A stretch of 64,000 nucleotides of DNA from the NCBI GenBank assembly GCA_009993605.1, contig JAACTB010000007.1:186001-250000 (forward strand). Reading direction: 5' to 3'. The notes below the pieces were generated by a model that was not told the origin of the DNA, searched no databases, and was given only the letters and a program-made list of their open reading frames with translations. Source of the stretch: Erythrobacter sp. (GTDB lineage Bacteria; Pseudomonadota; Alphaproteobacteria; Sphingomonadales; Sphingomonadaceae). How positions within the stretch are numbered: the stretch's first letter is position 1; each line of letters opens with the position of its first letter. The position numbers and the translations under genes were made by a program. Positions 38,128 to 46,673 of this stretch are shown here, in pieces.

Positions 38128-40269
38128 ATGAAGCTCGGATCGCGCAAGACCAGTATCGTTACCGCTTCCACGCTCGACAATGCGTTCAAGCGGCGCAGCT
38201 TCCTTGTCGCCGCCGGCATGGGCGGGATCGCGACGCTTCTGGCGACGCGCATGGGCTATATCGCCATTGCGGAGAACGAGCGTTACGAGCTCGAAAGCGA
38301 GAGCAACCGCGTCAACTTGTCGCTGATCCCACCGCGCCGTGGCTGGATTCTCGACCGCAACGGCGCCCCCCTCGCCTCCAACCGCGCCGATTTCCGTGTC
38401 GACGTCATTCCCGACCAGCTGGCCGATGTCTCCGGCACGTTGACCGCTCTGGGTCGCATCCTGCGCCTCGACGAGGCGTCGATGGCGGATGTGACCAAGC
38501 GGGTCGAAGAAGCGGCCGGGTTCCAGCCCGTCGAGGTCGCCAGCGGCCTCGATTACGAGGATTTCGCGGCGGTCAGCGTCCGCTTGCCCGACCTTCCCGG
38601 CGTCGTCCCCCAGCGCGGCTTTTCGCGCCATTATCCGACTGGGCCTGCGGTGGGCCACCTCATCGGCTATGTCGGACCCGCCAATGCCGAGGAATACGAG
38701 GAAGAGGGCAATCCCCTCCTCATTACGCCCGGCTTCAAGATCGGCAAGGATGCGCTGGAGCGTCAGTTCGAGCAGGATCTGCGCGGGGTGCCCGGCGCGC
38801 GCCGGGTCGAGGTTACCGCCTCGGGCCGGATCGTGCAGGAACTGGAAACGCGCGAGGACGTGCAGGGCGACCCCGTTCGTCTCACCATCGACGGGCCATT
38901 GCAGGATTATGCGGCGCGCCGGATCGGGCTGGAAAGCGGATCCTGCGTGGTGATGGATTGCGAGAATGGCGACATTCTTTGCATGTCCTCCATGCCGAGC
39001 TTCGACCCCAACAGCTTCTCGCAAGGCATCGGACGCGTCGAGTACGCCATGCTGCGGGACGATGATCGCGTGCCGCTGCGCAACAAGGTGCTGAAGGGGC
39101 TTTATCCCCCCGGTTCGACCGTGAAGCCGATGCATTGCATGGCCTTTCTCAAGGCGGGCATCGATCCCAACCGCACCATCACCTGCGGCGGCGGGGTCCG
39201 GATCGGCAATCGCTTCTTCAATTGCTGGGGCAATCATGGCCAGGTCGACATGGCCAAGGGCATCTACCAGTCCTGCGACAGCTATTTCTATCGCATGGCG
39301 CTGGAGGTCGGGTTCGACAAGGTGGCCGATTTCGCCAAGTCGATCGGCATGGGCAAGCAGTTCGACCTGCCGGTTATCAGCCAGTTCTACGGCACCGTGC
39401 CCTCGCCCGCCTGGCTGGAGAAGAAATACGATCGCCAATGGCAGGCTTACGACACGGCCAATGCCTCGATCGGCCAGGGCTATTACCTCGCCAATCCCCT
39501 GCAACTCGCGGTGATGACCGCGCGCCTCGCGACCGGGCGCCACCTCTATCCGCGGCTCACGCGCTCGAACAAGAGCACCGGGGCCGATCAGATCGACTTT
39601 CCCGAAGATCACGTCGCCTATGTCCGCCAGGCGATGAGCGATGTGGTCAACGGCCCCGGCACGGCCGGACGCGGGCGCCTGCCGTTCGACGATATCTTGA
39701 TGGCGGGCAAGACCGGGACGGCGCAGGTCGTCTCGCTCAGCAAGTCCGACGGCAAATCCGGCCCATGGAAATACCGCGACCACGGCCTGTTCGTGTTCTT
39801 CGCCCCCTTTGACAAGCCGAAATATGCAGGCGCCGTGGTGATCGAACATGGCGGCGGTTCCGGGGCCGCCTACCCTATCGCGCGCGACGTTATGACCTTC
39901 ATGTTCGATCCCCAGAAGGGGATGGACGCTCTGCGCGCGCTCGAGGAACAATGGGGCGGCACGGCGCAGGAACGGCTGACCCGCAAGTACATCGCTTATG
40001 CCACCGCGGCGGGCGAGGCCGTCCCGCCCGCGCCGAGCCGGGACGAGGAAATCTTCGACCTTGTCGAAGCCGAAGCGCGCGTGGCCGCGCGCCAGAGCGA
40101 GGCGATCGCCGACACCGTCATCACGCCGCGTGACGAGGCCAATCCCAGCAGCGACGCGCCTCCGCCCGATTCCGTGGTCGCGCCGGGCACGGCTGCGGCT
40201 CCGCAGGCCGCTGCGCCAGACGCCCCATCGCCCGCGCCAGCCACCGCCGGAACGCCCCGCCCGCAATGA
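38128..40269 (+). CDS. mrdA: Penicillin-binding protein 2 (elongasome transpeptidase)
   Basis: A 713-residue class B PBP that crosslinks peptidoglycan during elongation. One N-terminal membrane helix (RSFLVAAGMGGIATLLATR) is followed by the pedestal domain (IPPRRGWILDRNG, HLIGYVG). The transpeptidase domain has active-site S330-T-V-K, SCD (382–384, SxD as usual for PBP2) and KTGT (528–531). The C-terminus has a long proline/alanine-rich tail of about 55 residues (SSDAPPPDSVVAPG...) not needed for catalysis. Its last four bases overlap mrdB (ATGA). Confidence 0.95.
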   Translation: MKLGSRKTSIVTASTLDNAFKRRSFLVAAGMGGIATLLATRMGYIAIAENERYELESESNRVNLSLIPPRRGWILDRNGAPLASNRADFRVDVIPDQLADVSGTLTALGRILRLDEASMADVTKRVEEAAGFQPVEVASGLDYEDFAAVSVRLPDLPGVVPQRGFSRHYPTGPAVGHLIGYVGPANAEEYEEEGNPLLITPGFKIGKDALERQFEQDLRGVPGARRVEVTASGRIVQELETREDVQGDPVRLTIDGPLQDYAARRIGLESGSCVVMDCENGDILCMSSMPSFDPNSFSQGIGRVEYAMLRDDDRVPLRNKVLKGLYPPGSTVKPMHCMAFLKAGIDPNRTITCGGGVRIGNRFFNCWGNHGQVDMAKGIYQSCDSYFYRMALEVGFDKVADFAKSIGMGKQFDLPVISQFYGTVPSPAWLEKKYDRQWQAYDTANASIGQGYYLANPLQLAVMTARLATGRHLYPRLTRSNKSTGADQIDFPEDHVAYVRQAMSDVVNGPGTAGRGRLPFDDILMAGKTGTAQVVSLSKSDGKSGPWKYRDHGLFVFFAPFDKPKYAGAVVIEHGGGSGAAYPIARDVMTFMFDPQKGMDALRALEEQWGGTAQERLTRKYIAYATAAGEAVPPAPSRDEEIFDLVEAEARVAARQSEAIADTVITPRDEANPSSDAPPPDSVVAPGTAAAPQAAAPDAPSPAPATAGTPRPQ

Positions 40270-41381
40270 GCGTCATTCCCGCTCCCGTCGCACGCCAGCC
40301 CTGGGCGATGCTGTTCCCGCTGTTCATCCTGATCGGGTTCGGCGGGCTGGTGCTCTATTCCGCCGCTGGAGGCTCGCTCGATCCCTATGCCGGATCGCAC
40401 CTGCTCAGGTTCGGTGTGTTTCTGGTGATGGCGATCATCCTCGCGCTGTTTCCACCCGATTTGGCCAAGCTTGCGGCTTATCCCATCTACGTCGTGCTCC
40501 TGATCCTTCTTGTGATCGTCGAAGCGATCGGCTTCGTCGGCGGGGGGAGCCAGCGCTGGCTCAATCTGGGCTTCATGCAATTGCAGCCTTCGGAACTGAT
40601 GAAGCCAGCGCTCGTGTTGGTCCTGGCGCGGTTTTACAGCGACCTGCCCGTGGGGATGATCGGAACCTGGCGCGCGGTCGTTCCGGCGGGCATCCTGATC
40701 GGCCTGCCCATCATGCTGGTGCTCGCGCAGCCCGATCTGGGGACCTCGCTCGCCATCGCCTTCGGCGGCGGGGTGGTCATGTTCCTCGCCGGATTGCCAA
40801 TGCGCTGGTTCGTGATGGGCGGCGCGGCGGCAGCGGTGATCGCGCCGCTCGCCTTCTTCTTCGGGCTCCAGCCGTATCAGCAGCGGCGGGTCTTCACCTT
40901 CCTCGACCCCGAGAACGATCCGCTGGGCGATGGCTATCACATCACCCAGTCGAAGATCGCGATCGGATCGGGTGGCTTCAGCGGCAAGGGTTTCAACGAA
41001 GGCACGCAGAGCCATCTCCATTACCTCCCCGAACCGCACACCGATTTCATTTTCGCCACCATGGCGGAAGAATGGGGGTTCGTCGGCGGCGTGGTGGTGA
41101 TCGGCTGCTTCGCACTGATCCTCTATTGGGCCCTGTCGGTGGCGCGCAATTCGAACGATCGGTTCGGCAAGCTGCTGGCGGCGGGGATGGCGGCGACGAT
41201 CTTCTTCTATGTGTCGATCAATCTGATGATGGTCATGGGCCTCGCGCCTGTGGTCGGCATTCCGCTTCCTTTCATGAGCCATGGGGGCTCTTCGATGATG
41301 ACCAACATGGTCTGCATCGGCACGCTGATGATGGTGTATCGCTGGAACCGACTGCAGGGCCGCAAGGGAACGCTTGGCTGA
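40266..41381 (+). CDS. mrdB: Peptidoglycan glycosyltransferase RodA
   Basis: A 371-residue SEDS-family glycosyltransferase with about ten membrane segments. It polymerises lipid II together with PBP2. Signature regions are SQRWLNLGFMQLQPSELMKP, QPDLGTSLAIAFGG, EPHTDFIFATMAEEWGFVGG and the C-terminal GIPLPFMSHGGSSM. It is the last gene of the rod-shape operon; the tRNA-Lys gene follows 117 bases later, preceded by a GC-rich hairpin (about 41457–41480). Confidence 0.95.
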   Translation: MSVIPAPVARQPWAMLFPLFILIGFGGLVLYSAAGGSLDPYAGSHLLRFGVFLVMAIILALFPPDLAKLAAYPIYVVLLILLVIVEAIGFVGGGSQRWLNLGFMQLQPSELMKPALVLVLARFYSDLPVGMIGTWRAVVPAGILIGLPIMLVLAQPDLGTSLAIAFGGGVVMFLAGLPMRWFVMGGAAAAVIAPLAFFFGLQPYQQRRVFTFLDPENDPLGDGYHITQSKIAIGSGGFSGKGFNEGTQSHLHYLPEPHTDFIFATMAEEWGFVGGVVVIGCFALILYWALSVARNSNDRFGKLLAAGMAATIFFYVSINLMMVMGLAPVVGIPLPFMSHGGSSMMTNMVCIGTLMMVYRWNRLQGRKGTLG

Positions 41382-41498
41382 AGCACGGGGCGAGCGATAC
41401 TTTTTTGGCAGATGCGCGCCCACCCCCTTTTCATCGGACAAAACCCGGCTATATGAGCGCCTCCCCGATTCGGGGGCGCGGCCTGACGGTCTGCGAGT

Positions 41499-41574
<76 letters not shown>

Positions 41575-41730
41575 CCTTTCCCATTGATATAGCTTCGGTT
41601 TTGTCTGCCAGCTGGCGAATGTCGGTTAGCACTCGATGGCGCTGATTACTCCAATGCGTTCCGAGGAGAGGGGCAAGGCGGTGCTAACCGCTCGACCTCC
41701 GGAATCCGGTCCGATGCTACAATCTGGATC

Positions 41731-42387
41731 ATGGATCCTATCGCCTCTCATCGCTTCGAAACATGCTTGTTCGAATGTGGCCCATCGTGGACGCGTTCTA
41801 CGTTTGACGATGGTCATGTGAACGAATTTGACTTTGCGCCAATCATCATGCGCGGCACCAATTCAAGCCTTGCGGGTGAGCTTGGATATGCCGGATCTGA
41901 ACCCTCTTACTACTGGGAGCACGATTTCATCCATCATTGGATCGCGGATCGAAAAGACGAGGGACCGAGTGAAGCGATACGGTTCGGCGATGAGCACATT
42001 CCCGTCGAAGATGCGCCGTTGGGTATCAGATACGAGGAATGGCTGGTCCACCACATCCAATCGTGGATTGGACGGACGGATAATCCCGCTTTCCTTCTCT
42101 CGTGCGAAGGATGGGATCCTCAGCAGGCGATGGACGAACTGAGGTTCGATCTCGGGCGAACCTTTGGTTCCTTGGCTAGACTGCCCCGTCTGGTTCGCCG
42201 ATGGTCTTTCAATAACGCGCTGGCCAATCTCGGGTATATGAACGCGGACGAATATGACGGTCCAAAATGGGCTCCTATCTCCTCTCTCGCTTCAGGCCTT
42301 CCGACCAAACTTGTCGAGTTCGAATGTGGAGAGCACGCTACTGCCACACGGTCTTTTCATCGTATGCCGCCTATCGTCGGATCGTAA
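41731..42387 (+). CDS. Hypothetical protein at left end of prophage
   Basis: A 218-residue protein that I do not recognise. Base composition and codon use are visibly less GC-biased than in the core genes, fitting recent transfer. It is rich in aromatic residues and acidic patches (SYYWEHDFIHHWIADRKDEG, IRYEEWLVHHIQSWIG) with no signal peptide or membrane segment. A TACAAT box ends 7 bases before the ATG and there is no Shine–Dalgarno, so the mRNA may be leaderless. It is the first gene after the tRNA, a position where an integrase would be expected, but it has no recombinase motif. Confidence 0.55.
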   Translation: MDPIASHRFETCLFECGPSWTRSTFDDGHVNEFDFAPIIMRGTNSSLAGELGYAGSEPSYYWEHDFIHHWIADRKDEGPSEAIRFGDEHIPVEDAPLGIRYEEWLVHHIQSWIGRTDNPAFLLSCEGWDPQQAMDELRFDLGRTFGSLARLPRLVRRWSFNNALANLGYMNADEYDGPKWAPISSLASGLPTKLVEFECGEHATATRSFHRMPPIVGS

Positions 42388-42408
42388 TTACTGCGCCCGT
42401 TCGGCGCT

Positions 42409-42675
42409 ATGGAAGATGACGAGAAGAAAACCGATTTCGACGCCTGCCTCATGGGCTGGATGATCTGCGATCTACGCGACGAGAAGGGCGAGCGGTGGCC
42501 GGTCATTCTTGCCGAGGTCTAGGGCGACAAGCGCGGACGCTGGGACGACGGCACACGCATCAGAACGGGCGTGATCAGATCGATGCCGGCGCCGCCTTTG
42601 CGCTTCGGCGATGTCGTCCAGACGAAGAGCTCGTCCTATCTACTCGGCAGACCGAGCGACACCACGATCCAGTAG
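42409..42675 (+). pseudogene. Small phage-type gene interrupted by in-frame amber codon
   Basis: From ATG 42409 the frame reads 37 codons to a TAG at 42520–42522, then stays open for 50 more codons to a second TAG at 42673–42675. The upstream half (MGWMICDLRDEKGERWPVIL) and downstream half (GDKRGRWDDGTRIRTG, LRFGDVVQTKSSSYLLG) look like one continuous small protein of 88 residues. TGG to TAG at a tryptophan position is a natural explanation. No function is known. It occupies the gap between 42388 and 42729. Confidence 0.55.
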
Positions 42676-42729
42676 CGCCCGCCCTCGCCTGCTGCTACTC
42701 GCCGGTCACGATAGACGAGGGAACCGCCA

Positions 42730-43095
42730 ATGCTGCTTCACGCTCTGACGATGGCCGCTGCCGCGCTCAGTCAGGCCGATGCGCCAGCCGATGACGCTGA
42801 TGCCGAATTGAACCGGTATTACACGGCCGCCATGGAGCGCCTCGCCGATCAGGGCGAAGACTACGCGAAGGCACGCACCGAGCTGCGGGACGCGCAGCGC
42901 GCCTGGATCAAATACCGGGACACCGAATGCGGTGCCGTCTTCACGAACTGGTATCCGGGATCGATCGCTCGCACGATGGCCGCCGACTGCTCTGATCGCC
43001 TTACGCGGGCGCGGACGCACGCGATCTGGGCCCACTGGCTGACCTACGCGGACTCGACGCCTCCGATCCTTCCAGAACCTCCGATCGCCGACTGA
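42730..43095 (+). CDS. LprI-like (DUF1311) exported protein
   Basis: A 121-residue protein with a short signal-peptide-like start (LLHALTMAAAALSQA) and a domain resembling LprI/DUF1311. ADAELNRYYTAAMERL leads into LRDAQRAWIKYRDTECGA, then ADCSDRLTRARTHAIWAHW; the two cysteines are those usually paired in the family. Some LprI proteins inhibit lysozyme. A GAGGGAA Shine–Dalgarno precedes the ATG. Presence in a prophage suggests a role in host envelope protection after lysogeny, which is inference. Confidence 0.72.
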   Translation: MLLHALTMAAAALSQADAPADDADAELNRYYTAAMERLADQGEDYAKARTELRDAQRAWIKYRDTECGAVFTNWYPGSIARTMAADCSDRLTRARTHAIWAHWLTYADSTPPILPEPPIAD

Positions 43096-43155
43096 TCCGG
43101 CAAAAAGCTGATCCTTTCTCTCGACGTTCGCGTATCGTTCCGCCATACGACGCCT

Positions 43156-44328
43156 ATGAGCGGCACCTTCTACGAATTCTTCGCCGGAGCTGGAATGGCG
43201 CGAGCAGGTCTTGGAGACCGGTGGCGCTGCCTGTTCGCGAACGACATCGATTTGAAGAAGGCAGGCACCTACGACGACAACTGGGGCGCTGGCGCGATGA
43301 AGCCAGCGGACGTGAAGACGCTCAAGCCTACCGACCTTCCGGGAGAGGCCGACCTCGTCTGGGCGTCGTTCCCTTGCCAGGACCTTTCGCTCGCAGGCGG
43401 CGGCGCAGGTCTCCGAGGTGAGCGCTCCGGCGTGTTCTGGCCCTTCTGGCGACTGATAGCGCAGCTGAACGAAGAAGGACGCGGCCCGCCCATCGTCGCA
43501 CTGGAGAACGTCGCTGCGACGCTGACATCCCATTCCGGAAAGGACTTCGAGGCGCTTTGCCTCGCTCTCGTCGACGCTGGCTACAAGGTCGGCGCGCGGG
43601 TTATCGATGCCGTCCTTTTCGTGCCGCAGTCGCGCCCGCGCATGTTCCTGATCGCTGTCCGTGATGACGTGACGATCCCGGCCGGTCTGGTCGAACCATC
43701 CGGTTCGCTCGCCGGCGTCGATAGCCGGGTCGCAGCTACCTATGATCGCATCGTCTCGCGCGTTGTGGATGAGCCGGAGCTGCAACGCGTGGTCGACGCT
43801 TGGATCAACTGGTCGGTCCCCCTGCCCTCAACCAAACGCGCAGGTCTGGCCGAGATCATCGAGGACGAGCCGGAAGGCGTCGAATGGCATAGCCAGGACG
43901 AAACCAAGACGCTGATCGACCGGATGAGCGACATCAACCGGCGCAAGGTTATCAAGGCCAGCAAGGCCGGCGCGCGGATGTTCGGCACCGCCTATCGTCG
44001 CACGCGGGTCCACAAGGGCGTGAAGACAGTCCGCACCGAGGTCCGCTTCGATGGTATCGCTGGATGCTTGCGCACGCCTTCCGGTGGATCCAGTCGGCAG
44101 ATCGTGATCGAGGTCAAGGGCCGACGCGTCCGCTCGCGTCTGATGAGTTCGCGCGAGGCAGCACGCCTCATGGGCATGTCCGACAAATACAAACTGCCGA
44201 GCGCCTATAACGAGGCCTATCACCTGATCGGCGACGGCGTCGCTGTCCCGGTCGTCGATCACTTGGCGCGCAACATCTTCGATCCGCTCATGGCGGCCAT
44301 GCGCTGCAATCTGCGTCTCGTCGCATGA
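43156..44328 (+). CDS. DNA cytosine-5 methyltransferase
   Basis: A 390-residue C5-cytosine DNA methyltransferase. Motif I is EFFAGAGMARAGLG at the N-terminus (SAM binding). Motif IV is FPCQDLSLAGGG with catalytic Cys near residue 74, motif VI is ALENV (near 116), motif VIII is QSRPRMFLI, and motif X near the C-terminus is YHLIGDGVAVPVV. The target-recognition region between VIII and IX is about 120 residues. The stop overlaps the start of the next gene (ATGA), coupling it to a nuclease-like protein, as in a type II restriction–modification system. It could also protect phage DNA from host restriction. Confidence 0.92.
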   Translation: MSGTFYEFFAGAGMARAGLGDRWRCLFANDIDLKKAGTYDDNWGAGAMKPADVKTLKPTDLPGEADLVWASFPCQDLSLAGGGAGLRGERSGVFWPFWRLIAQLNEEGRGPPIVALENVAATLTSHSGKDFEALCLALVDAGYKVGARVIDAVLFVPQSRPRMFLIAVRDDVTIPAGLVEPSGSLAGVDSRVAATYDRIVSRVVDEPELQRVVDAWINWSVPLPSTKRAGLAEIIEDEPEGVEWHSQDETKTLIDRMSDINRRKVIKASKAGARMFGTAYRRTRVHKGVKTVRTEVRFDGIAGCLRTPSGGSSRQIVIEVKGRRVRSRLMSSREAARLMGMSDKYKLPSAYNEAYHLIGDGVAVPVVDHLARNIFDPLMAAMRCNLRLVA

Positions 44329-45182
44329 GCATCATCCCTTGCACCGCGAATGATGAGTTGCGCGGGCGAATCCTCGAGTTCGCTGAGGTTCTGAAGACGC
44401 AGGCTCATTCGCTCGGCACCCACGGCCTTGATGAGCAGGAGTTCTACGACAGCGGTCTATTCCGAGGCGCGATCGAACGTATCCGGGGCCAATTCTCCGC
44501 CACGATGCGGGAGAAGCGCGATTTCGTCTCCCGCGTGCTCAACTGGCTTCAGGATCGCGGCGATATCGACGGCTGGGAATCCGCTGGCGAAGCAAACCGT
44601 CACGATTACACCGTCGAACTTCCATCCGGGCGCACCTGTGCCATCGAGCTGAAGGGCTGCCTCGATGGGAACAACACCAACATCTTCGAGCGGCCGCCAC
44701 ACTGCCACGAATTCGTCATGTGGTCGGTATGCACGAACCCGGGGGCGAACCCTCGCCACAACGCATGGTCCGGCATCCACACACGGCTGTCGGCAGAGAT
44801 CATTTCGAAAGAGCAACGGGTCGATGGTCTCATCATCTGGGACATGGTCTGCGGCACCATCGGTCGACCGTGTCCGAAGGTCGAAGCCGATCCAGCTCGC
44901 CTGACGGTTGTCGGACCTTTTCAGCTGCCTCCACCCTGCATCTACCTGTTCCCAGCAACCATCCCTTCGCCTCGCAACAATCCGAAGCCGGAGCCTCAGC
45001 AGCTCGACCAGGTCGAGTTTTTGAAGATCTTGCATGAAGCGTTCGGTGGCCACGATGACGAAGTGAACCGGGTGCGAATGGGCGTGAAATACGAAGGCGT
45101 CGACACTGTCCGGAAGACGCGCGTGAAGCGCGATGACGAGGTTGTAGCCAAGTCGGATTGGACCGCCATCCGCCGATCCTAA
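44325..45182 (+). CDS. Putative restriction endonuclease (PD-(D/E)xK-like)
   Basis: A 285-residue protein coupled to the methyltransferase gene by ATGA. Residues about 92–110 read HDYTVELPSGRTCAIELKG: an aspartate, then about 15 residues later E-L-K, the arrangement of a PD-(D/E)xK nuclease active site on consecutive strands. The rest is unrecognised. A helical N-terminus (about 1–85) and a segment GLIIWDMVCGT suggest a mixed alpha/beta fold. Context and motif together support a restriction enzyme, but the cleavage site and activity are unknown. Confidence 0.6.
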   Translation: MSIIPCTANDELRGRILEFAEVLKTQAHSLGTHGLDEQEFYDSGLFRGAIERIRGQFSATMREKRDFVSRVLNWLQDRGDIDGWESAGEANRHDYTVELPSGRTCAIELKGCLDGNNTNIFERPPHCHEFVMWSVCTNPGANPRHNAWSGIHTRLSAEIISKEQRVDGLIIWDMVCGTIGRPCPKVEADPARLTVVGPFQLPPPCIYLFPATIPSPRNNPKPEPQQLDQVEFLKILHEAFGGHDDEVNRVRMGVKYEGVDTVRKTRVKRDDEVVAKSDWTAIRRS

Positions 45183-45229
45183 CGCGGACCTGCTTGCCGA
45201 ATGTTCCGCTTTCGTTCTACCCATGCGGA

Positions 45230-45451
45230 ATGACGAATCAGCCCCTCCCCCTTGCCCATGACGAGACGCTGCGCGCGATGGCGGCAGCGATCTACTCAAC
45301 GGTCTTCTTCGATGACGTGAGCCTGAGCTTCGACCGCGCGGAACGGCGTAGGACCAGCGAATACCGCCGGGCGGTAGGAGCCGCGCAGCAGGCGATGGCG
45401 GCCGCGTCGCGAGTGCGCGAGCGGGAAAGGAGGCAGCTCCCGCTGCTGTGA
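45230..45451 (+). CDS. Small hypothetical protein
   Basis: A 73-residue protein, mostly helical and rich in alanine and arginine, from ATG 45230 (MTNQPLPLAHDETLRAMAAA). It ends in a basic segment (ASRVRERERRQ). GCGGA abuts the ATG but is too close to be a normal Shine–Dalgarno. It lies 48 bases after the nuclease-like gene on the same strand and could be part of the same operon. No family is recognised. Confidence 0.45.
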   Translation: MTNQPLPLAHDETLRAMAAAIYSTVFFDDVSLSFDRAERRRTSEYRRAVGAAQQAMAAASRVRERERRQLPLL

Positions 45452-45490
45452 ATGTAGGTCTCCGAGTGGTAACAGTTTGGAGAATGAAAA

Positions 45491-46087
45491 ATGTTCGCAC
45501 CGTATCCGAGAAAGTTGCTGAGATGGCGCACCAAGGAGAAGCACCCTGAGCATAATCGGAATTTCGTAGCCTGGCATCATTACGGCTATGCTGATCAAGC
45601 GTGGGGGCTCGACGAGTATCTCGTCCACCTCCCAGCGGTCTCCGAGAAGATCAACGACACATGGTTTTTCCGGGATCCGCGCGGCAAGTATCACCGGACG
45701 ATCCGCGACCTCTTCAGTGCGTTCCGCCTGCGGCGCAGCCGCACCGACGATCCCGGTCACATCGAGCGAATGCATCAGACTCTGGCCGCGATCGACGCTG
45801 GCCTTCACGCATCCGATCCGGATCAGATGATCGGCGAGATATTCGACGGCTCGCGTGCCTTCTTCTCGGAATACCTCACCTATCTCGAGGTCGAGCAGAT
45901 CATCGAGATCGACGGTGACAGAATCTCACATGCCAAGCTCAGCATCGAAGGCAGCGCGATCCTCTTGATGCTGGAGCGCTCGGCGCCCGGCTCCGACGCA
46001 GACTGCACACCGGACGGAAACTTTCGCCGGATGCTCGAAGCTCATCCAAATCGGTTTAAGGAGAAGATCGAGGACATTGAATGGTGA
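45491..46087 (+). CDS. Hypothetical protein in prophage cargo region
   Basis: A 198-residue soluble protein without recognisable family. The N-terminal third is aromatic and basic (MFAPYPRKLLRWRTKEKHPE, NFVAWHHYGYADQAW); the middle is helical (FSEYLTYLEVEQIIEIDGDR). A GGAG sequence about 10 bases upstream may serve as ribosome binding site. It lies between the restriction–modification genes and the MucR regulator, all in the same orientation. Confidence 0.55.
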   Translation: MFAPYPRKLLRWRTKEKHPEHNRNFVAWHHYGYADQAWGLDEYLVHLPAVSEKINDTWFFRDPRGKYHRTIRDLFSAFRLRRSRTDDPGHIERMHQTLAAIDAGLHASDPDQMIGEIFDGSRAFFSEYLTYLEVEQIIEIDGDRISHAKLSIEGSAILLMLERSAPGSDADCTPDGNFRRMLEAHPNRFKEKIEDIEW

Positions 46088-46139
46088 TCTCGACCAGACG
46101 CTGCACCCGCGCTAGGGATAGACCGATGCGAGGCCTCAC

Positions 46140-46673
46140 GTGAACAAGACGCTCGAAGAAGCCGCCCTGCTGATGGCCGATCTCGCGCGCCTTCCGACGC
46201 CGGATCTGGTGGCCCTCCTTCCTCATATCCGAGATCTGCGGCAGCGCATCCGCGAACGCGACTTCGCGCTGGGAACGCCCTCTCAGGCGGTCCTCGAGCA
46301 CGCCGAGGCGATGGCCACGGCTCATCTGACCGAGGATGAGCTGCGCGACTACAACGCCCGGCGGCGAGTAGCCGAGACGGTCCGGATCGACGGATTGATC
46401 TGCCTCGAGTGTGGCGAGAAGAAGGAGGCCCTCGTTCTGCATGTGACGAAGGGTCATCACATGACGTGGGACGAATATCTATCGAAGTGGGACCTACACG
46501 ACCTCGGTGATCGGTTCGAGGAGCTCGAGGACTATCCGAAGGTCAGCGGGTCGTTCATCGCCAGGCAGCGAACCAACGCGAAGACCTACGCGAAGGACAA
46601 TCCACTCAAATACACGGGCGCCGAACTCGCTCGCTATCGAGAGGAGCAGAAGAAGCGCTCATCGAGCTCGTGA
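46140..46673 (+). CDS. MucR/Ros family zinc-finger regulator
   Basis: A 177-residue protein starting with GTG. The zinc finger follows the Ros pattern: C88-x2-C91-x9-H101-x4-H106 in the segment around LICLECGEKKEALVLH, then MTWDEYLSKWDL, the conserved MucR recognition region. MucR/Ros proteins are global regulators of alphaproteobacterial envelope, motility and virulence genes. The N-terminal region is longer than in Ros. As the only clear DNA-binding regulator visible in the element it is a candidate lysogeny or cargo regulator. Its 3' end overlaps the converging relaxase gene by 15 bases. Confidence 0.82.
   Translation: MNKTLEEAALLMADLARLPTPDLVALLPHIRDLRQRIRERDFALGTPSQAVLEHAEAMATAHLTEDELRDYNARRRVAETVRIDGLICLECGEKKEALVLHVTKGHHMTWDEYLSKWDLHDLGDRFEELEDYPKVSGSFIARQRTNAKTYAKDNPLKYTGAELARYREEQKKRSSSS

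Noticed and set aside
37930-40266. 778-codon open frame antisense to mrdA
   Set aside because: It is a high-GC shadow of the PBP2 gene; the composition is low-complexity and no domain appears, while the sense frame has all transpeptidase motifs.
42520-42522. Amber codon as sign of a phage with TAG recoded to an amino acid
   Set aside because: The interrupted frame itself terminates with TAG at 42673, and other genes in the element are uninterrupted and end in TGA or TAA, so recoding is not needed.
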